Below, in pieces: positions 40,402 through 40,703 of a stretch of 40,703 nucleotides of DNA. Under the pieces are notes generated by a model. It was not told where the DNA came from. It searched no databases and saw only the letters and a program-made list of their open reading frames with translations. Location: contig CALURT010000024.1 in assembly GCA_944323245.1 (NCBI GenBank), forward strand, positions 1 to 40,703, in the 5' to 3' direction. The stretch is from an uncultured Bacteroidales bacterium (lineage in GTDB: Bacteria; Bacteroidota; Bacteroidia; Bacteroidales; UBA932). Positions within the stretch are counted from its first letter, which is position 1; every line of letters starts with the position of its first letter. The position numbers were made by a program, and so were the translations under genes.

Positions 40402-40440
40402 AAAAAAAGCGAGTCAGGCTATATCGTGCCTGACTCGCTT
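40402..40440 (-). terminator. Strong terminator hairpin
   Basis: AAGCGAGTCAGGC (40407-40419) pairs perfectly with GCCTGACTCGCTT (40428-40440), an eight-base loop between. The flanking A run gives a T run on the minus strand, so it probably ends the minus-strand gene entering from the right edge. Confidence 0.75.
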
Positions 40441-40492
40441 TGCGGATTCTCTACTCCGCGGCATTCAGTCCTGTCAAATCAATTTATTAGTA

Positions 40493-40535
40493 TTCCTCCT
40501 CGTTGAGGAAATTTATCTATATTGATTATCAATAT
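40493..40535. repeat. Small palindromes in the right intergenic region
   Basis: TTCCTC...GAGGAA around 40493-40509, and ATATTGAT-T-ATCAATAT at 40519-40535. The region from 40441 to 40619 otherwise shows no gene. Function not evident. Confidence 0.4.
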
Positions 40536-40619
40536 ATTATGCAGAAAACAATGAAATTTGCACAAACAAACCGCACTATCTGAGGTGGTCTGAGGCGATA
40601 GGAGGAAAGATTGGACAAA

Positions 40620-40703
40620 CTAATACCTCATAGTTCTTTCTAATTTATCCATTACTTTTCCTGCATGAGCAATATCATTAGATTGTGCATCACCTTTGTA
40701 TGA
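40620..40703 (-). CDS. C-terminal end of an unidentified gene (cut by the window edge)
   Basis: On the minus strand the last 27 codons read SYKGDAQSNDIAH then AGKVMDKLERTMRY and a TAG stop. Composition and helix-like pattern are those of a real protein end. It is followed by a strong terminator. Too little remains to identify it. Confidence 0.5.
   Translation of the reverse strand, partial: SYKGDAQSNDIAHAGKVMDKLERTMRY

Overview
This window is a chromosomal segment from a member of the Bacteroidota, most likely the order Bacteroidales. The evidence is the gene families (fimbrillins, DUF5119, DUF3575, DUF5683, FISUMP-domain proteins, the HHH outer-membrane protein), several Bacteroidota-type promoters with the -7 element TAnnTTTG, and the parA-parB-DUF5683-lytic transglycosylase gene order. 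No ribosomal RNA gene, CRISPR array or intact insertion sequence was seen.

Layout. 1-8.2 kb is core: tRNA-Phe, priA, a lipid kinase, then the parA/parB chromosome-partition pair followed by a DUF5683 protein and a LysM lytic transglycosylase. 8.2-11.4 kb holds an HHH/outer-membrane protein, hpt and adk. 11.4-27.9 kb is an accessory island lying between adk and obg, genes that I remember as adjacent in other Bacteroidales. Its left part is a fimbrial operon read leftwards (DUF3575 OmpA-like protein, DUF5119 lipoprotein, fimbrillin, large fimbrillin-like tip candidate). That operon is headed by a ~190-bp segment with inverted repeats and a single outward promoter, next to a tyrosine recombinase gene: a phase-variation switch, written here in what looks like the OFF orientation. 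The island's right part is a mosaic of small accessory units: GNAT, FISUMP protein, RelB/PIN toxin-antitoxin, AlkZ-like winged-helix protein, DUF1016/YhcG nuclease, a broken AAA ATPase, an HNH endonuclease and a lipoprotein. Four same-orientation copies of a ~60-bp repeat punctuate it, and one copy forms the truncated end of the ATPase gene.

27.9-33.4 kb returns to core genes: obg, a PAP2 phosphatase, murF, dut, and an apparent in-frame fusion of a Nudix hydrolase with a PfkB sugar kinase. 33.4-36.5 kb holds an MBL-fold hydrolase, a 5'-truncated aquaporin relic, a dispersed palindromic repeat, tRNA-Ala with a 23-bp palindromic terminator reaching into its 3' end, and a fosmidomycin-resistance-like MFS transporter. 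36.5-40.7 kb holds an ECF-like sigma factor with a membrane protein, a Fic protein, two small unknowns, a Vsr mismatch endonuclease without a visible Dcm partner, a decayed IS4-type transposase start, and the C-terminus of an unidentified gene at the right edge.

The most interesting items are the invertible fimbrial promoter, the repeat-punctuated accessory island, the Nudix-kinase fusion and a PriA whose winged-helix region appears to be replaced by a coiled coil. All assignments come from reading motifs by eye; no database search was possible.
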